From positions 291,424 through 355,423 of the forward strand of contig MBPM02000078.1 in NCBI GenBank assembly GCA_001695595.3: a stretch of DNA of 64,000 bases. Direction: 5' to 3'. The translations under genes and the position numbers were made by a program. The number at the start of each line of letters is the position of its first letter. Position 1 is the first letter of the stretch. The stretch is from Plasmopara viticola. Lineage: Eukaryota > Oomycota > Peronosporomycetes > Peronosporales > Peronosporaceae. A model generated the notes under the pieces. It was given only the letters and a program-made list of their open reading frames with translations, made no database searches and was not told the DNA's origin. Positions 60,301 to 64,000 of the stretch are shown here, piece after piece.

Positions 60301-62388
60301 TCTTAAAAGCTTGAGCCAGCTCATCATTGGGTAGGTTAGCTCCAGTTTCTTGAATTGAATAGCAACCCATGGCTCACATATATTACCAGGCAATTTTTTT
60401 AAAGAACCGCCCAGCTATATACGGGTGCTTGTTATCGATCGCTTTGTGTTTTCTACTGTATTTGTCTCGACGTCTGCATCGTTGTCATCACACGTTCTGT
60501 ATGCCTTCAGCAGTGCTGCATTTACCGCAAGGGTTACCATTGCTTTTAATATAACTAAAGATACAATACCCATGTCGCTACGCAGAGCATCATATTGTTT
60601 AGAGCATGTGTTTGATACTCTTGATATGTAGCTTACTTCCTTCATGATCGTTCTACACTACTTCGTTGAATTTATAAGTAACCAGTTTCAGTCAAAGGAT
60701 GCTGGATCGTCTTTTTATTGAAACACCGCAGCTCCTCGATAGTTTAATATTGAGCAGCTGTTTGGTAGGTTTCAGCGATAAAATTTCACCTTCCTAAGAT
60801 AAAGACATTCATAAACTCAGTCAGGTAAGCGAACACTTAGTCTTGAGCAACGATGTCGACTTCCTGATGTTGTCGATTCTCAACATAATCCGTTCCTCAA
60901 GCTTGACATCTACGCGATCGTAAATCTCTTGATACGGTCAAGCAGTGCAGATATAATATTTCGTCTCAGTCTCTTATCGAAGATCATTGCCATACCAGTA
61001 CAGATAAATTAGCTCTCAAAAAAGCAGCGACTTAACAAATGATCGAATCCGAGTGCATATTCAGTCACGCCAGAGTCTATCCAAAGACTACAAATTGTAC
61101 TCAAATTAGCGTCAGAAGTGCAACTGACTGCACTGATGACACTATAAGGGAGCGCTGGCGTAGTGGTCACCGGTCCACGCCTACATCCCCAGCTTGCGTT
61201 TGTAAATATAAAGATTGGGTCGTTATGCACTTTAGTCAGCTTGCGTGTGTTGATGAAGAGATTGAGTCGTTATGGTTTTTAGTCCGAAATCAACAAGAAT
61301 TTATAATAGAGCCCACGAAGCGTCACATGTGAGTTTAGCTATCATCAAACTTGTCGAAGTTAAAGGCTATTTTCTTGACATATAGGAACGAGTTGACGTA
61401 TTAATATTAAGCTCTGGCAGGGTTCTACACTAGCAATCGCTATTTGATAGACAGGAAACCCGGGGATAGTTTCAGCAATGACCGTATCAGTTGTCGAAAG
61501 CAAATTGGTATCAGTGGTGGTGACATTGGAACCGAAAGTGACCATTCTACTCAAATTTTGTTTAGTGAAAACAAGGTGGTGAAATGTTATCTTTATGGAT
61601 TCGGTGACCGACATAAGCCTGATCCACATACTAAAGGCTCTTCGAAGGTGAGTATCTGAGTTCGTAATGCTCGATATGCTATATCCAAAACTACTGATGA
61701 TATCATCTGGGTTGACCCAATTGATAGCGATTCAACTGCCGCTTCTGACTCCGATGTACTTTAATCATTCAAGGTAGCCAGGACTAGCTTTTTAAAGAAG
61801 CATAGAATTATATTGCCCTCGAGGCATTTGCCGAACCTTGCGTAATATTGAAGTTTGAACTTTGATTGAAAGTTGTCCAAAAGAATCCCAGAGTAGACAA
61901 AGTAGTGCCTTTCTGGAAGAGTCAAAGCTCATGCCATAAATATTCGTACAAGAGCGTGTAGAATCGAATACGAAAGCTTTGGTCGAAGCAGCTACTTCTG
62001 GTATGATACTCACTGCGATGTATAAGTACAAGATAGCGTCTCAATCCCGCTGACATCGTTGTAATTCTTCGGCGCGAGGGAAATGCCTTGTGTGTTTACT
62101 CTGATATCAATCTCCATGATATCTCGGACGTCGATCGCTCTTGCTAAGATATAGTGCTGGTAGGTTAGACACCCACTTGCGCCTCATTCAAATGGGAAGG
62201 CTCGATCGGAGACCGATGAAATGAATACTAATCGAGAATGCGCAAAAGTGACACTCGTGTGTTTTTGCCGTAATCAGTATGGATTAGGCGAATAAATATA
62301 CAATCATGAGTGCTAATTTAATTAAAGTGATTTGCTTGCGAATTAATTGAATCTGCCGCTTTGGACGATATGTCAGCTTCTTATTTTG
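54371..62388. other. Interval with no secure gene
   Basis: AT-rich DNA with many short frames. The more protein-like ones are 55,675-55,917 (+, 80 codons, lysine/arginine-rich C-terminus), 60,415-60,645 (-) and 61,444-61,659 (+, followed by a possible GTGAGT donor). None is recognised and none is supported by a second line of evidence. Confidence 0.4.
55675..55917 (+). CDS. Unrecognised 80-codon frame
   Basis: A frame ending LFARSFKQKIAK with a middle section ALRRPNNEDYEACQEKVAFK that reads like a soluble helical protein. The start codon is uncertain: the frame opens at 55,675 with a non-ATG codon. It could be the last exon of a gene whose upstream exons I cannot place. Low confidence. Confidence 0.2.
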   Translation: MRPKILSAKDKNVLSLSISSAQLTSFALRRPNNEDYEACQEKVAFKCSLMQALKLGRSVKALLRVSVKLFARSFKQKIAK

Positions 62389-62562
62389 TAATGGTTGTCC
62401 TTGGTCCCTCGTTTAGTGTCAAGATCAATCTATGCATGTCAATTCTCAAGCATTCTTCTCTTTTGTAATGGTTGTCCTTGGTCCCTAATGGTTGTCCTTG
62501 GTCCCTCGTTTAGTGTCAAGATCAATCTATGATTGTCAATTCTCAAGCATTCTTCTCTCATT
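62389..62562. repeat. Tandem duplication of a 77 bp unit plus 20 bp partial
   Basis: TAATGGTTGTCCTTGGTCCC begins at 62,389, 62,466 and 62,486. The first and third starts are followed by the same 57 bp (ending CAAGCATTCTTCTC); the middle one is a bare 20 bp copy. The two long units differ by very few bases, so the duplication is recent. No coding context. Confidence 0.95.
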
Positions 62563-62989
62563 AACGATTATTGCTCGTAATCCATACTAAAAGCTCTATA
62601 AGTATTCCCGAGATGAGCTCAAAGATTGCAGCACTTCTTTTAATTTCCCAAAGTTGACCAGGTGCGACATACACCCATAAGATCCAGCGAGTAAGAGATC
62701 GTTATAATCGGCGACTATTGCAATGATGAGATACTTCAGAAGAACACCTTCTCACATTATTATCGTTGCACCATTTTCCCATTCTATATCTACTTTGCTA
62801 CAATTAAGATGATGAGATCGAACTTTTTATAAGTAGAGATCATAAAAGCGAATTTGACGCGAGATCTACAGACGGTTGTCAGCAAAAAAATATTATAAAG
62901 GTGTGACTGATCGACCAGGTTTTTCTTACTACTACAACAAAGCCACAGAACATAAAAGACAAATATTGCTCGACTATACTAAGCAGTTT

Positions 62990-63221
62990 TCGGAAAAGGT
63001 TGGGGTGACGCCCTCCTTCCAAGCGCGGGGCTAAATGCCCGCGCGCTTCGGGCAGGTTCTCTCGGGCATCTGCAGGTCTCTAACGAGTCTCACCCTCGAC
63101 GCGACGGTCTCCAGCACCAGGGCGCCACCTGGGCTCTTACCAAGTCAGAACTACACAAAATAATGGAAGACCCTCACGGCCTCGGTGCTGGCTGCACTGC
63201 CCGCCGAACGAGACCCGACGT
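62990..63221 (+). mobile_element. SINE-like retroposon, copy 3 (3' truncated)
   Basis: Starts TCGGAAAAGGTTGGGGTGAC like copy 2 and continues with near identity to GAGACCCGACGT. It lacks the last roughly 95 bases and the tail. No target duplication is visible, so a later deletion probably removed its 3' end. Confidence 0.85.
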
Positions 63222-64000
63222 GCAAGTTTCTTGATAGCGCAATCGTAGTAGTAGACAGATACAATTTTACATGTAGACCTTTGGCAGCCGATTTTCGCGA
63301 CTTTGTGCGATCCATTTAATTAGTTTGTGCAAGTGTAAATATAAATTGAGTCAAAAATACCACTAATTAGTTCGAGGTTCGGACAGTCGAGTCAACTCCT
63401 GCGCTCAGCACTAACCTTCAAGGCGGGGACTCCTGCTATGATTATATCAACAGAAACAACTCTCGTCAATGCAGGAGCTTACCTTATCGATAAATCAGAT
63501 TAAAAGAAAAGTGTTTTTACGCAGCTCAATTTATATTTGACTGACGCCTTCGAGTCGTCCAGTTGGATACACAAACCTAATGCTTCAAGTACCGAGCCAG
63601 CGGGATGCGAGGCTCGGCTGGATTACCAGGAGAGGCGAAGACCATATCGCTAAGCCACGATCAACTAAAAATATCGGTGGATTCTTCAGAATATAAAATG
63701 AATGCTTCGTCGATTTTTTGGTCGAAGCGAGAGCATGATCAAAACAGATGTATCGCGGAACTTTATCTTTCGATTGTTTTTATTGTAGATACTGATCGCA
63801 ATTTTTAAACGTAAGCTATTGCTGCAATCCATTTGTACTGAGATGGTTCGTAGCTGATAAGCTGCCCACTACCAGTATCACTGCAATCGAAGCGCTCAGT
63901 TTATCACCAGGTGCGGCGTAGTCGTATTGAGAATGATTTTACCGGTATATCAGGCTACAGCGACAGATAAGTTGGCTGTTGTCATTCCAAGTACCGAATC
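63222..64000. other. Right edge, no supportable gene
   Basis: A 67-codon frame at 63,605-63,808 (+) opens just after a more protein-like stretch in another frame (ASSTEPAGCEARLDYQERRR). Together they hint at an old gene relic, but nothing is recognised. Confidence 0.4.

Noticed and set aside
1..64000. tRNA or rRNA genes
   Set aside because: I looked for T-loop and acceptor pairings by eye and found none; a covariance-model scan would be decisive.

Overview
The window looks like gene-sparse, repeat-rich nuclear DNA of a filamentous eukaryote. An oomycete fits best, though no species can be named. The reasons are short GT-AG introns (43 to 80 nt), a PH domain fused to a PGAM5-like phosphatase, decayed Ty3/gypsy and Ty1/copia elements, AT-rich intergenic DNA and long decayed stretches. 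Nothing suggests bacterial or organellar DNA.

Region 1 (about 2.1-8.5 kb) is the conserved gene island. It holds a 16-exon coiled-coil gene (+), which I rebuilt exon by exon, an NADH-cytochrome b5 reductase gene (+), and a two-exon PH/histidine-phosphatase gene (-) that converges on the reductase. Region 2 (8.5-24.2 kb) has no supportable gene. It contains a heavily decayed gypsy retrotransposon on the minus strand (about 14.6-18.4 kb) with RT, RNase H and integrase remnants in the expected order.

Region 3 (about 24.2-48.6 kb) is the most interesting part. It is a cluster of rearranged segmental duplications built from one ancestral block. The block carried a small gene 'Y' (-), a small gene 'X' (+), a small membrane-protein gene 'b' (+) and a large three-exon gene 'A' (+) of unknown function. 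I count seven A copies (five +, two -), five b copies and three X/Y copies plus a fragment. Only the minus-strand A copy at 45.07-47.70 kb keeps long open exons, and even its exon 1-2 junction is out of frame. The copies share specific inversions and deletions, so their order of descent can be read. A copia element (25,901-30,259, target duplication CGAAT) lies inside one copy, and the matching empty site survives in another copy near 41.3 kb. A solo LTR of the same family, with its own target duplication, sits at 37,063-37,201.

Region 4 (48.6-64 kb) is mostly non-coding. It contains three copies of a GC-rich, roughly 300 bp SINE-like retroposon, two with clear 11 bp target duplications, plus a few gene fragments and a small tandem duplication.

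The three genes in region 1 show no obvious pathway link. The reductase supplies electrons from NADH to cytochrome b5, the phosphatase is probably recruited to membranes by its PH domain, and the coiled-coil protein is presumably structural.
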